Positions 22,601 to 31,047 of a stretch of DNA of 64,000 bases are shown piece after piece. The position numbers were made by a program, and so were the translations under genes. Source of the DNA: Nocardioides sp. Root682 (GTDB lineage: Bacteria; Actinomycetota; Actinomycetes; Propionibacteriales; Nocardioidaceae). Position 1 is the stretch's first letter, and the number at the start of each line of letters is the position of its first letter. Location: NCBI RefSeq assembly GCF_001427795.1, contig NZ_LMHJ01000001.1:171773-235772 (forward strand), written 5' to 3'. Below the pieces are notes generated by a model. The model was given only the letters and a program-made list of their open reading frames with translations. It ran no database searches and was not told the DNA's origin.

Positions 22601-24337
22601 ACCGTCCTGGGAGCGGTCTGCGGGAACCGCGAATACAGGCTCACGCAGGGCAACTACCGGATCGACGTTCCATCCACCAGTGCGGACACGACCGGTGAAT
22701 ACTCCTTCCAGTCATACGAACTGACCGAAGGCCAGTTGCCGAGTGTCGATATCGAGCCGGACGGCATCGACCACAAGATCGCCATGGGCAGTGGGCAGGA
22801 TCAGTTCTTCAACCTCGATGCTGAGGCGGGCCATCGGTATCGGGTCTCGATGCCCAGCACCACCCTCACCGCTTCCTGGGCGCAAGTGGTGCGGATCTAC
22901 AAGCCCGACGGCACCATGATCCTCGATACCCAGGCCATTACCCCCGGTAGCGCTTGGTACATCGACCCAGCCGTAGCTGGCACCTACAGAATCATGGTGA
23001 ACCCACTCGAGGGCTGGGCCGGGACCACCACGATCCGAGTGAAAGACGCCAGCGACTTTGAGGTCACACCGAACCTCGACGGGTCCGACAACACCTTCGT
23101 TCTTGACCCTGGCCAGAACGCTCAACTGCGATTCACTGCGGTGGCTGGTCGTCGGTACCGGGTCTCGATGCCGAGCACCACTCTCACTAAGGAATGGGCC
23201 CAGGTCCTGCGGATCTACAAACCCGACGGCACAGAACTGGTCGACACCGAAGCAATCACTCCGGGACAGTCTTGGTACATCGACCCCGCGGTAGCCGGGA
23301 CATACCGGGTCATGGTTGACCCGCTCAGCGAATGGTCCGGCACAACCACGATTCGTGTGAAGGACGCCGCCGACTATGAGGTCACGCCGAATCTCGACGG
23401 GTCGGACAACACCTTCGCGTTTGATCCTGGTCAGAACGCGCAACTGCGGTTCACCGCAGTAGCCGGCCGCCGGTACCGGGTGTCGATGCCAAGCACCACC
23501 CTCATCAAAGCGTGGGCCCAGGTCCTGCGGATCTACAAACCCGACGGCACAAAGCTCGTTGACGTCCAAGCCATCACCCCGGGCGGGTTTTGGTACATCG
23601 ACCCGGCGGTCTCCGGTACCTACCGGATCATGATCGACCCCCTCGGCGAATGGTCCGGAACCACCACGATTCGTGTGAAGGACGCCAGCGACATCGAGGT
23701 CACACCGACGCCCGACGGGCCAGACAACACCTTCACCTTTGACTCTGGCCAGAACGCGCAGCTGCGGTTCACCGCAGTAGCCGGCCGCCGGTACCGGGTC
23801 TCGATGCCAAGCACCACACTGATCAAGGAGTGGGCGCAAGTCTTGCGGATCTACAGACCCGACGGAACAAAGCTCGTCGACGTCCAAGCGATCACCCCGG
23901 GTGGTTTTTGGTACATCGACCCGGCGGTCTCTGGCACCTACCGGATCATGGTCGACCCACTCGGCGAGTGGACCGGAACCACCACCATTCGCCTCAAGGA
24001 CGCCAGCGACATCGAGGTCACACCGAACCTCGACGGATCGAACAACTCGTTCACCTTCGACCCCGGTCAGAACGCACAGCTACGGTTCACCGCAGTAGCC
24101 GGCCGCCGGTACCGGATCTCGATGCCGAGCACCACGCTCACAAGTTCATGGGCGCAGGTCGTGCGAATCTACAAGCCCGACGGAACCATGATCCTCGACA
24201 CCCAGGCCATCACCCCGGGTGCCACTTGGTACATCGACCCAGCCGTCGCAGGCACCTACCGCGTCATGGTCGATCCGCTCGGCGAGCGCGCGGGCACCAC
24301 CACGATCACCACCAAAGACCTCACCAGCACGAACTGA
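19625..24337 (+). CDS. Giant exported protein: PD-(D/E)XK-like motif, VWF type D domain, five tandem repeats
   Basis: A 1570-residue multidomain exported protein. Residues 1-31 look like a signal peptide. An N-terminal domain (about 100-230) carries RPDIVMYD (Asp154) and EIIEVKTEKNGG (Glu185, Lys187), the spacing of PD-(D/E)XK nuclease folds. Two hydrophobic segments at about 334-360 and 372-388 may anchor it. A von Willebrand type D domain follows, with GDPHIATLDRFNYDLQ (390) and GLLGNGNGDAKDDL (518). Beta-sandwich regions of the PPC type (about 800-1035) lead to five repeats of 106 residues ending at the C-terminus. GGGAGGGAAGG precedes the ATG. Codon use is less GC-rich than in core genes. 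No substrate or partner is known. Confidence 0.88.
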   Translation: MVSHVRRLFVVLVAALSIALVLCTNRAAAGIAPDDAAGLIAGPLPTLLETEDQPCPPNDDNAAVVSVGKRCIAEQRLTTRAYLTPNCFDSRGLQPNALYGPTECRNAKSDQVEAIAQARAIVKFNQQGVHGDSAVLPGITPNLQWEVIYGPRPDIVMYDRNYFRDRDVEGAPAVPGPGSEIEIIEVKTEKNGGNTGAARSLRQYLVTKAFPSGPRGRQLYAYDLTDYSDSFRVLKRSCGPGVETRREDHYTVYPGATQGAMIVSLPKPVETSCGAADPTPNPEEEENEEPRDCGMICTIPIPPIHSDNQDPDDQAAYDAAFDQIVEAYEDNEEVLVAGVLVSAAVILAVVVACSLMPLGCPAILTMTAAPGNAYGIGALLAVLIGLNVWGDPHIATLDRFNYDLQAVGEFHLLQAPEQGVDVQARFRPWSNSRDLSTLTAVAVEINENQIELVGNSLRVNGDLVPLADGHAFDLGEGATVIRDGSRWVVQWPGYGDKLVMMVKGSDVGFHVPKGTQTSGLLGNGNGDAKDDLAYPDGTAVPTNTSASTLHGAFADAWRISQVESHFTYANGQSTAAFTDKTFPQRVVTVADFPEADIAAASETCLTAGVQPGPQFQDCVFDVIVTGDQTFAASAAAVTDVLVDSTTRAFDDSGTLAEDYEGTVGSNFAAPRYSSDPATSRLAGPLFDATPYHVTGASVPRHETVRMSAEVYAYGQIGDDTVPQSVALKSGTSTLGSINFDTLDGPSLSGGLSGSIERIGVNVTQSGTPFTKFALSVEVPHQADTIDLTLVPQNFRGVLGTSFGIDNVLLQLTTDPADVFDVNFPFTVSAEQPSTGAGNLESRAAQDEYHFSLPEDDTNLMLETPQCLPGIQTLVSKQTGAVVPPDRTGCKGRVYKALPAGDYLFKVTATGSPSTYSLAMGEAPQPQQFPYAIGDTVVPGKLDGTDTPGVGAIETPGSLDTYTFTTTQPSTRVLFTGSGGPCPAARLTDLATNTVLGAVCGNREYRLTQGNYRIDVPSTSADTTGEYSFQSYELTEGQLPSVDIEPDGIDHKIAMGSGQDQFFNLDAEAGHRYRVSMPSTTLTASWAQVVRIYKPDGTMILDTQAITPGSAWYIDPAVAGTYRIMVNPLEGWAGTTTIRVKDASDFEVTPNLDGSDNTFVLDPGQNAQLRFTAVAGRRYRVSMPSTTLTKEWAQVLRIYKPDGTELVDTEAITPGQSWYIDPAVAGTYRVMVDPLSEWSGTTTIRVKDAADYEVTPNLDGSDNTFAFDPGQNAQLRFTAVAGRRYRVSMPSTTLIKAWAQVLRIYKPDGTKLVDVQAITPGGFWYIDPAVSGTYRIMIDPLGEWSGTTTIRVKDASDIEVTPTPDGPDNTFTFDSGQNAQLRFTAVAGRRYRVSMPSTTLIKEWAQVLRIYRPDGTKLVDVQAITPGGFWYIDPAVSGTYRIMVDPLGEWTGTTTIRLKDASDIEVTPNLDGSNNSFTFDPGQNAQLRFTAVAGRRYRISMPSTTLTSSWAQVVRIYKPDGTMILDTQAITPGATWYIDPAVAGTYRVMVDPLGERAGTTTITTKDLTSTN
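22742..24331 (+). repeat. Five tandem 318-bp coding repeats
   Basis: Units begin near 22742, 23060, 23378, 23696 and 24014. Each encodes 106 residues containing AVAGRRYRVSMPSTTL, RIYKPDGT, WYIDPAV and GTTTIRVKDA; the first unit is the most divergent. Units 2-5 share long runs of near-identical DNA, so unit number may vary between strains. Confidence 0.9.
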
Positions 24338-24338
24338 A

Positions 24339-24496
24339 GGGTCTGCTGATCCGACCGGCGACATCTCAACCTCCCGACCGGCACAGAAACGTAGGCAAGA
24401 AAGTTCGCGCTGCCTGATCGCTCCGGGCTATCGAGGTCCCCTAGGTAAATAGGGACCCTTGCGCGCCACGGCTTGTTTACGGATGTTGACCGCAGT
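24339..24496. repeat. Long direct repeat, copy 1
   Basis: Starts one base after the stop of the giant gene. Its last 57 bases (24440-24496) match copy 2 at 54 of 57 positions, and the first 100 match with small gaps. The gap 24338-24653 holds this repeat and no gene that I can see. Confidence 0.85.
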
Positions 24497-24653
24497 AACT
24501 AAAACCACTGCAAGGTGACCTGCGCAGATGCAGTAGGGCGATCGTGGCCGTCAGTGCGGGCGGCACGCCACCCACGATCCCCGCATCGGCGATTGAACGC
24601 ACTGGGTGGCGGACGGCCCCGGCAACGGCAGGGCACGGGGGTCTCCCATCGGG

Positions 24654-24920
24654 TCAGGCGATCAGGAGCCAGCCTCGACGCCGCGACTCTTGGTAGTTGC
24701 CCCGGAGTTCACGTTCGGCAAGCTCCTCCAGGTTTGCTGGAAGTTTGCACCCGCCTCCACCGCCATGCGTGTAGCCCTGCGGCTCCGCGGCTAGGCACCG
24801 TAGGTCGGGGTGGACCTCTCGGCGCAGCGGGATGCACACCTCGTGCTGGTGGCCGTTGGAGCAGGTGACCTGGGCGCGGACGGCATGGGTTCCGCCGGTC
24901 GCGGGCGGCCGGCGGCTCAC
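24654..24920 (-). CDS. Small Cys/His-rich protein
   Basis: An 88-residue protein that I recognise only as a small conserved-looking hypothetical. Residues 18-60 hold CSNGH, CIPL, LRCLA and GGCKLP; four cysteines plus histidines could form a zinc site. The C-terminal helix NLEELAERELRGNYQESRRRG is charged. The GTG start overlaps the stop of the upstream 68-residue gene (GTGA, 24917-24920), so translation is probably coupled. No function is inferred. Confidence 0.65.
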   Translation of the reverse strand: MSRRPPATGGTHAVRAQVTCSNGHQHEVCIPLRREVHPDLRCLAAEPQGYTHGGGGGCKLPANLEELAERELRGNYQESRRRGWLLIA

Positions 24921-25123
24921 TTCTGCCGCCGGTTATACGGGGACTGGTTCGTCGGCTTGAGGGAGATGTTCTTCTCCGATGCCTGCGACTGGACCGCAGC
25001 CGGGGTCCGACCCAGCTTGATGCCGATCACGCGCGTTGGCGTGTTCTGTGTCGCCAGCTTCTTGAGCGACTGGTTGTCGGAGGGAGTCCACGGCTTGCCG
25101 TGATTGGCGGGCTTCTTCGTCAT
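24917..25123 (-). CDS. Small SANT/Myb-like DNA-binding protein
   Basis: A 68-residue basic protein. It opens MTKKPANHGKPWTPSDNQSLKKLA and continues with NTPTRVIGIKLGRTPAAVQSQA, the pattern of small bacterial SANT/Myb-like helix-turn-helix proteins, then a fixed-looking tail (LKPTNQSPYN). Such proteins are common in proteobacteria and actinobacteria, and their role is unknown; nucleic acid binding is inferred. It is the first gene of a two-gene unit with the Cys/His-rich protein. Confidence 0.78.
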   Translation of the reverse strand: MTKKPANHGKPWTPSDNQSLKKLATQNTPTRVIGIKLGRTPAAVQSQASEKNISLKPTNQSPYNRRQK

Positions 25124-25146
25124 CTTCGCGTTCCCGTCTGGTCGGC

Positions 25147-26592
25147 TCAGCCGTTGTACGGGCCGGCGGTGGGCGTGAGCTGGTTGCGGACCTTCACGAC
25201 CTCCTGGGCGGAGTGGAGCGTGAACCGCACCGGTGCGGCCGCCGGCATCGGCGGCTGAGGGGGCTGCGGAGGCAGCTCGGTCAGCTGGTAGTCGCCCTGC
25301 GGGATCTCGCCGGACAGCGCGTGGCCATGCGAGTTCGAAGTGAACGGCTCCCCGACCGGGTTGCCCTGCAGGTCGGCGATCTGGAAGGCGAAGCCGCCCA
25401 GGTCACCGCTGACGCGGCTCCCGTTCGCGTCCACGAGCTCCTTGCGGACCGCAACCCTGCCCGTCTTCGACTTCCGCGTCTCCTTGGCGGCCCCGAACAT
25501 GCCGATCCCGATCGGACCGTCGATGTCGGGCGGCACGAAATAGAAACCCCATTTCTCGATCGTGATCAGGCCGCGCGCCAGGAGTGCGTCAACACCTGCT
25601 CCGGGCCGCGGGAAGTCGGGGTTGAGCATCCACCGGTTGAACACCGCGTCGAACTGATCGAGCGAGGCCTGAAAGGAGGCGAACTGCAGCCCCTGCACTA
25701 CCTGGCCGTCGCGCACCTCGAGGAACGGGAGGCCGCGGCGGAAAATCTGGGTCTCGTCACGGTGCTCGAACCCGCGTGGCCCGACCTTGCGGACGTGGGA
25801 GTCGAGGCGCGGGTCATCGGTGGCGAACGACGGCTCGTCTTTCACCTTGGTGCCCTCTGGGAGGTCGAGGCGGCGGCCAGTCCTGTCCCGGCCGATGACT
25901 TGGTCCTGATCGGCGGGCGGGATCGCCTGAAACGCGGCCGGGTTCTGCACGATGCGCAGATAGGCCAGGTAGGTGCCGTGGCGCGTCCAGTCGGGCTCCT
26001 CGGCGTTGCGGTCGGCGTCGATGAACACGAAGTCGTTACGCGAGGAGACCGGGATATTGCGGACCCCGTCGCGGTACCCGAACGCCTCCTTGTCCGGATA
26101 GGACTTGTAGCCCTGCTCCATCGCCAGGCCGGTGACGCCGCTGGCGGCGAGCGCGTTGACGAACTTGGCGATCTCTGCCTCGGCGGTCGCCACGATGTAG
26201 AAGCAAACGTCGGCCGGGACGGCGACGCCGTGCGGCATCGCCGGCAACTGTGCGAACCCGGCTGGCGGGGTCACGCCGGCGAAGCGCGCCGTGGCGTCGG
26301 CCCGATAGAAGAACGACTGGCCCAACCCCACGGCGATCGTCGCGACGCGGACCACCTCGGGAGTGCATGCAGCACGCAGGGCCTGTCGGGCGGTGTCGAT
26401 GGTGGTGAGCCAGGAGGTCACTGCGGCCGCGTCCCACTCGCCGGGAAGAGTCGCGAAGACGAACGCGCCGTGCGCGTAGGGCGACTTCATGACGGGGTCG
26501 CCCGGCAGGAAGGGGACAACCCCGCGGGCATGTCTGGCCGCACCCGGGGTGCTGGGGGTGAGTTCGGCGGGGTTGGGGTTCTGCTCGGTCAT
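25147..26592 (-). CDS. Dyp-type peroxidase with C-terminal SpaA/Cna-B-like domain
   Basis: Heme peroxidase of the dye-decolorising family, 481 residues. The signature GxxDG is present as FGYRDGVRN (Asp175, the distal acid), and the later half has FLEVRDGQVVQGLQFASFQASLDQFDAVFNRWM. The family is normally 300-400 residues. Here about 115 extra residues follow, in a prealbumin-like pattern (FAFQIADLQGNPVGEPFTSN, then GEIPQGDYQLTELPPQPP) as in pilin-type SpaA/Cna-B domains. No signal peptide is seen, which is odd for such a tail. GAGGAG precedes the ATG at 26592; the frame is open to 26745 without support. Confidence 0.88.
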   Translation of the reverse strand: MTEQNPNPAELTPSTPGAARHARGVVPFLPGDPVMKSPYAHGAFVFATLPGEWDAAAVTSWLTTIDTARQALRAACTPEVVRVATIAVGLGQSFFYRADATARFAGVTPPAGFAQLPAMPHGVAVPADVCFYIVATAEAEIAKFVNALAASGVTGLAMEQGYKSYPDKEAFGYRDGVRNIPVSSRNDFVFIDADRNAEEPDWTRHGTYLAYLRIVQNPAAFQAIPPADQDQVIGRDRTGRRLDLPEGTKVKDEPSFATDDPRLDSHVRKVGPRGFEHRDETQIFRRGLPFLEVRDGQVVQGLQFASFQASLDQFDAVFNRWMLNPDFPRPGAGVDALLARGLITIEKWGFYFVPPDIDGPIGIGMFGAAKETRKSKTGRVAVRKELVDANGSRVSGDLGGFAFQIADLQGNPVGEPFTSNSHGHALSGEIPQGDYQLTELPPQPPQPPMPAAAPVRFTLHSAQEVVKVRNQLTPTAGPYNG

Positions 26593-26824
26593 CGGCTGTC
26601 TCCTCGAGGCGGGTCGTAGATGCGTGCAAATGTCTCGGGCTGAAGAACCCCGGCACTGGTTCCCGGGGTGGGTCGCGCAAACCTGCCAGGTGGATCGATG
26701 GGCGACCGGAGCCACCTCCTCATGTCCACTTGGGCTTGACCTCACATCGTTCGCGGTGTGTCGAGGGCTGGACGACGCTCGCTCAGCCAGTAGGCTTTAC
26801 CTGATCAGTGTACCCCATCCATCA

Positions 26825-26839
26825 TTACCATTTCGGTAA
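26825..26839. promoter_or_regulatory. Inverted repeat upstream of the XRE-ImmA module
   Basis: TTACC and GGTAA with a 5-base spacer end 11 bases before the TTG at 26851. The position suits autoregulation by the XRE-family protein of the module. Confidence 0.5.
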
Positions 26840-26850
26840 AGGCATCTGAC

Positions 26851-27201
26851 TTGAAGGTTCTTCCTCTTGGCGACGGCGTCGCTGCGGCGATCACGCCCTC
26901 GGCGTTGGCCTGCCTGGAGGACCGGATCCGAGACGACTTGCAGATGGCGCTGCACCTGGTCAAGCACGCCGAGAACCTGGGCCAACTGGCCACGACGAGG
27001 GCCGTTGCGCTCACGCGCCTTCCCAATAGCGAAGCGTGCGACTTCCACTACGGAACGAGCGCCACCGGCGTGACCCTCCGCGCCATCGATGACAACGGAG
27101 CCAAGATCGCCGTCGACGACACCGCGCTCAGCCTCAACGCTGTGCTCTCAGTCGCTGTACTCGCGGTCGGCCTATCCCTGAAAGAGGCGACTCAAGCATG
27201 A
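26851..27201 (+). CDS. Small first gene of the XRE-ImmA module
   Basis: A 116-residue protein that I do not recognise. It starts at a TTG and is co-directional with the next gene, overlapping it by four bases (ATGA), which suggests tight stoichiometry. The sequence has a helical middle (LACLEDRIRDDLQMALHLVKHAENLGQLA) and a hydrophobic C-terminal helix (LSLNAVLSVAVLAVGLSLKEA). It does not show the RelE/HigB fold motifs expected of a classic HigB toxin. Its place before a HigA-like regulator nonetheless makes a toxin or sensor role possible. Confidence 0.7.
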   Translation: MKVLPLGDGVAAAITPSALACLEDRIRDDLQMALHLVKHAENLGQLATTRAVALTRLPNSEACDFHYGTSATGVTLRAIDDNGAKIAVDDTALSLNAVLSVAVLAVGLSLKEATQA

Positions 27202-28304
27202 CCAAGTCCCCGGCACAATCCGCGCGTCCTGCGCCACTGTTGCATGACTACGAGGTCACCCCCGGCGAATACCTCCGCGCCGAACTCAGGGCCCGAGGAA
27301 TCAGCCAAGCGGACCTCGCCGTGCGAGCCGGCGTCTCGACCAAACACTTGAATCAAGTAGTCCAGGACGTGGTGCCCCTCTCCCCCGATACGGCCCTGCG
27401 TCTCGAACGCACCCTCGGCATTTCAGCCGACCTTCTTGCCCAGTTGGATGCGTCACAACAGGCCAAGAAAGGCCGCAACAAGGCCGCAGCCAAGCTCTCG
27501 GACTATAGAGCCTGGTTTGCAGAATTCTCCCTACCAATGCTTATCGCGCACCACGTCGTCACCGCGAAAGCCAGTGTCGAGCACCAAATCGAGGAACTGC
27601 TTGCGTTCTTCGGGGTCGCCGAACCATCTGGCTACGAGAAGATGTACGCGGAGTCGCTGCAGTCATTCCGACGCGCACAGCACCTCAACATCGATGCCCA
27701 GACCACCGCTGTCTGGCTTCGTCTAGCCGAGCGAAGGGCCGAGACCCTCGACCTCGCGCCGTATGTCAAGAACGACTTCGCAGCACTACTCACCGAACTT
27801 CCGAAGCTGACGCTCGAACCACTCGCCCAGTCATTCCCACTCCTCCAGCAACGGTGCTCCGCGGTAGGGGTAGCCGTCGTGTACACACCCTCTCTCACGG
27901 GAACACGTGCATCCGCAGCCGTGCGCTGGCTCGGTCCCGAGCGCCCGGTAATCGCCCTGACCGGACGCGGCAGGTACGAAGACAGCGTCTGGTTCAGCTT
28001 CTTTCACGAGTCAGGCCACGTCCTCTACCACCCCAAACGAAAGAGCGTCATCGAATTCGAAGGGGGCGACGACGGCGACGGCGCCGAGACACTGGCGAAC
28101 AACTTCGCGAAGAAGGTGCTCCTCAGCGGGCGCGCAAAGGAACTGTCGACCCTCACGACCGCAGCAGAAGTCAGGGCCTTCGCCGAAGACCTCGGCATCC
28201 ACCCTGGAATCCCAGGAGGCATCCGAGCCTACGAGATCGGCAACGAAGGATTCCGGACCTTCACCAAGCTCCGCCGAAAACTCGACGACGCAGCACTCAC
28301 CTAG
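27198..28304 (+). CDS. HigA-like XRE regulator fused to ImmA/IrrE metallopeptidase
   Basis: A 368-residue two-domain protein. Residues 20-85 form a HigA/VapI-type helix-turn-helix (TPGEYLRAELRARGISQADLAVRAGVSTKHLNQV). The C-terminal half is an ImmA/IrrE zinc peptidase with HESGHVLYH (His270, Glu271, His274). In relatives the peptidase part cleaves a repressor or controls an antitoxin in response to stress or phage. Downstream of the catalytic motif, ETLANNFAKKVLL is the usual second family block. It overlaps the 116-residue gene by 4 bases. Direct repeat copy 2 follows its stop. Confidence 0.88.
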   Translation: MTKSPAQSARPAPLLHDYEVTPGEYLRAELRARGISQADLAVRAGVSTKHLNQVVQDVVPLSPDTALRLERTLGISADLLAQLDASQQAKKGRNKAAAKLSDYRAWFAEFSLPMLIAHHVVTAKASVEHQIEELLAFFGVAEPSGYEKMYAESLQSFRRAQHLNIDAQTTAVWLRLAERRAETLDLAPYVKNDFAALLTELPKLTLEPLAQSFPLLQQRCSAVGVAVVYTPSLTGTRASAAVRWLGPERPVIALTGRGRYEDSVWFSFFHESGHVLYHPKRKSVIEFEGGDDGDGAETLANNFAKKVLLSGRAKELSTLTTAAEVRAFAEDLGIHPGIPGGIRAYEIGNEGFRTFTKLRRKLDDAALT

Positions 28305-28312
28305 ACAAGGCC

Positions 28313-28469
28313 GGGTCTGCCGCACCGACTGGTGACACCTCGACTCCCCGACCGGCACAGGAGCGGAACCAGAAAGTTCGCGCCGCCTGATCGGTCAGGC
28401 CCATCGCAATGCCCTAGGTAGATAGGGACCCTTGCGTGCCACGGCTTGTTTACGGTTGTTGACCGCAGT
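28313..28469. repeat. Long direct repeat, copy 2
   Basis: Begins 9 bases after the XRE-ImmA stop and matches copy 1 at 24339. The best-conserved part is 28413-28469, containing CCCTAGGTAGATAGGG, a short 5-bp stem. The gap 28305-28606 holds this repeat and the promoter of the next gene, nothing else that I can see. Confidence 0.85.
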
Positions 28470-28594
28470 GAAGCCTCGGCTGTCCCGCGAACAGCGTCAT
28501 ACCGCCGCGTCTGCTGCTCGACCTGTCGCCTGATTCTCAAGCCTGCCCTACCGTCGAAAGACTGAATCGTGAGGTCTTGATCGGAGCGCGCTGT

Positions 28595-28600
28595 TAGCGT
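28595..28600 (+). promoter_or_regulatory. -10 box of the DUF2510-scramblase gene (leaderless)
   Basis: TAGCGT followed by six bases and the ATG at 28607. Confidence 0.5.
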
Positions 28601-28606
28601 CCCCGA

Positions 28607-29710
28607 ATGACCGGGACTCCGCCTAGTTGGCTGCATGATCCGTTCCGTCGCCACGAACTTCGCTACTGGGACGGGTGGCAATGGACCCACCACGTATCCA
28701 CACGTGGTCATCAGTCGGTTGACCCTCCCGTCGTCGTCTTGCCGACCTTGGCGCCTGCAGTGACCCAGTCACCGGTGCCCGCGCCAGTAGCCCCAGTAGC
28801 GCCACTGCCCCCACCGTCCAACCCGCCACCGGCAACGCAGCCCGCCCCGCCACCGCCGCCGCTTCCGGTGGCGCCGCTGCCCCCGCCGTCCAACCCGGCT
28901 CCAGTGAGCCAACCAATTCCACCACCACCGGCGCAGCGCGGCGTGCCGCGCACCGCCGAGAGCCCGATCCTCGCAGCGACACTGCTGGTCGTGAGCGAAA
29001 AGGCGAAGCGCGGTAGGTATTCAGTCCACGACGAGCGAGGCCAGGACCTCGGATCATTCGGCGAGGTCCGTCGCAACCTTGGAGTCAAGGCGATGGACAG
29101 GCAGCGACACCAAAACGCTGCACGGCGAGCCGCAAGCCGAGAATATCGATACGACGTCACCGACGGATCCGACAGGCCCCTGCTCGGAATGACCAGGCAA
29201 GAGCGATCAATGCTGTCGGCGCGCGAGATCGTCGTCGAGGAGTCGAACGGCATCCCCATCGGCTACATCACTCGCGACTCGACCAACACGTTGGACGCAA
29301 CCTCCGCTCTGAAGTCTGGCGCGGCCACTGCAGCCGGCGTGGCCCTGCTGGGCCTGAAGGGAGTGGGTGGGGTTGCCGGCGGCCTAGCGTTGGGAGGGGT
29401 CGCGTCAGGTCTGAGCGGTGCCGTTGGACGACTCGCACGGAACGGCCACTTGCGCTACCACCTGGAGGTGGCAGGACAGCGACTCGCAACGATCCGAACG
29501 CCGGACCCCGACGACTGGGGATTTGTCGTTGAGGATCCTGCTGGCTCGAAACTCGCCAGCATCACCAAGGATTGGGACGGTTGGACAACGGCCGGGCTCA
29601 AGCCGACCACCCACTACATCGTGCACTTGATCCAACCACTCCACGAACCCCTCCGCTCACTCGTGATTGCGGCCGCGCTCTCAATCCACACGGTCGAAGA
29701 ACGCACCTAA
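28607..29710 (+). CDS. DUF2510 and phospholipid scramblase-related protein
   Basis: A 367-residue protein. Residues 1-32 are a DUF2510-type motif (PSWLHDPFRRHELRYWDGWQWTHHV). A Pro-rich linker of about 75 residues contains a repeated PVAPLPPPSNP unit. From about 118 on, the sequence resembles the scramblase/LURP-one beta-barrel: LLVVSEKAKRGRYSVHDERGQDLG, YDVTDGSDRPLL and a C-terminal IVHLIQPLHEPLRSLVIAAALSIHTV. A Gly/Ala-rich hydrophobic insert (SGAATAAGVALLGLKGVGGVAGG) sits inside the domain and may touch the membrane. Lipid movement is not shown for bacterial members. The TAGCGT box fixes the ATG. Confidence 0.8.
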   Translation: MTGTPPSWLHDPFRRHELRYWDGWQWTHHVSTRGHQSVDPPVVVLPTLAPAVTQSPVPAPVAPVAPLPPPSNPPPATQPAPPPPPLPVAPLPPPSNPAPVSQPIPPPPAQRGVPRTAESPILAATLLVVSEKAKRGRYSVHDERGQDLGSFGEVRRNLGVKAMDRQRHQNAARRAASREYRYDVTDGSDRPLLGMTRQERSMLSAREIVVEESNGIPIGYITRDSTNTLDATSALKSGAATAAGVALLGLKGVGGVAGGLALGGVASGLSGAVGRLARNGHLRYHLEVAGQRLATIRTPDPDDWGFVVEDPAGSKLASITKDWDGWTTAGLKPTTHYIVHLIQPLHEPLRSLVIAAALSIHTVEERT

Positions 29711-29844
29711 CCGCGTTGCGCCTCCGGCCGCGTGATGTGGTTGATCAGAGTCGAGCGCTTCATTCCGCCGCCTGTCGGACGTCCAGATGTCTGCCGAGTG
29801 AGTGCGGCATTCGGCTGCGATGCCTGCATTGGCGGGATCTACGG

Positions 29845-30918
<1,074 letters not shown>

Positions 30919-31047
30919 TCAAGACAGGTACTGACAGTGATCCTTCCAGGCGCCGACATCCCCAGCCCGACCTGCGAACGTAGGACAGGTGACCCCACCA
31001 GGAATGCTTGGCGGCGGGCGACTACGGGCGATGGCGTGCCCGCTTGC

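Noticed and set aside
22712..23887. A 391-codon antisense frame over the tandem repeats of the giant gene
   Set aside because: It mirrors the repeat codons of the sense strand and has no independent features.
22742..24331. Tandem array as a possible CRISPR
   Set aside because: Units are 318 bp, continuous and in frame with a long gene; there are no short repeats with unique spacers anywhere in the window.
23830..24417. Open frames running into the two direct repeats and ending in KVRAA
   Set aside because: They are out of frame with the real upstream genes and have no start; kept only as a hint about the origin of the repeat.
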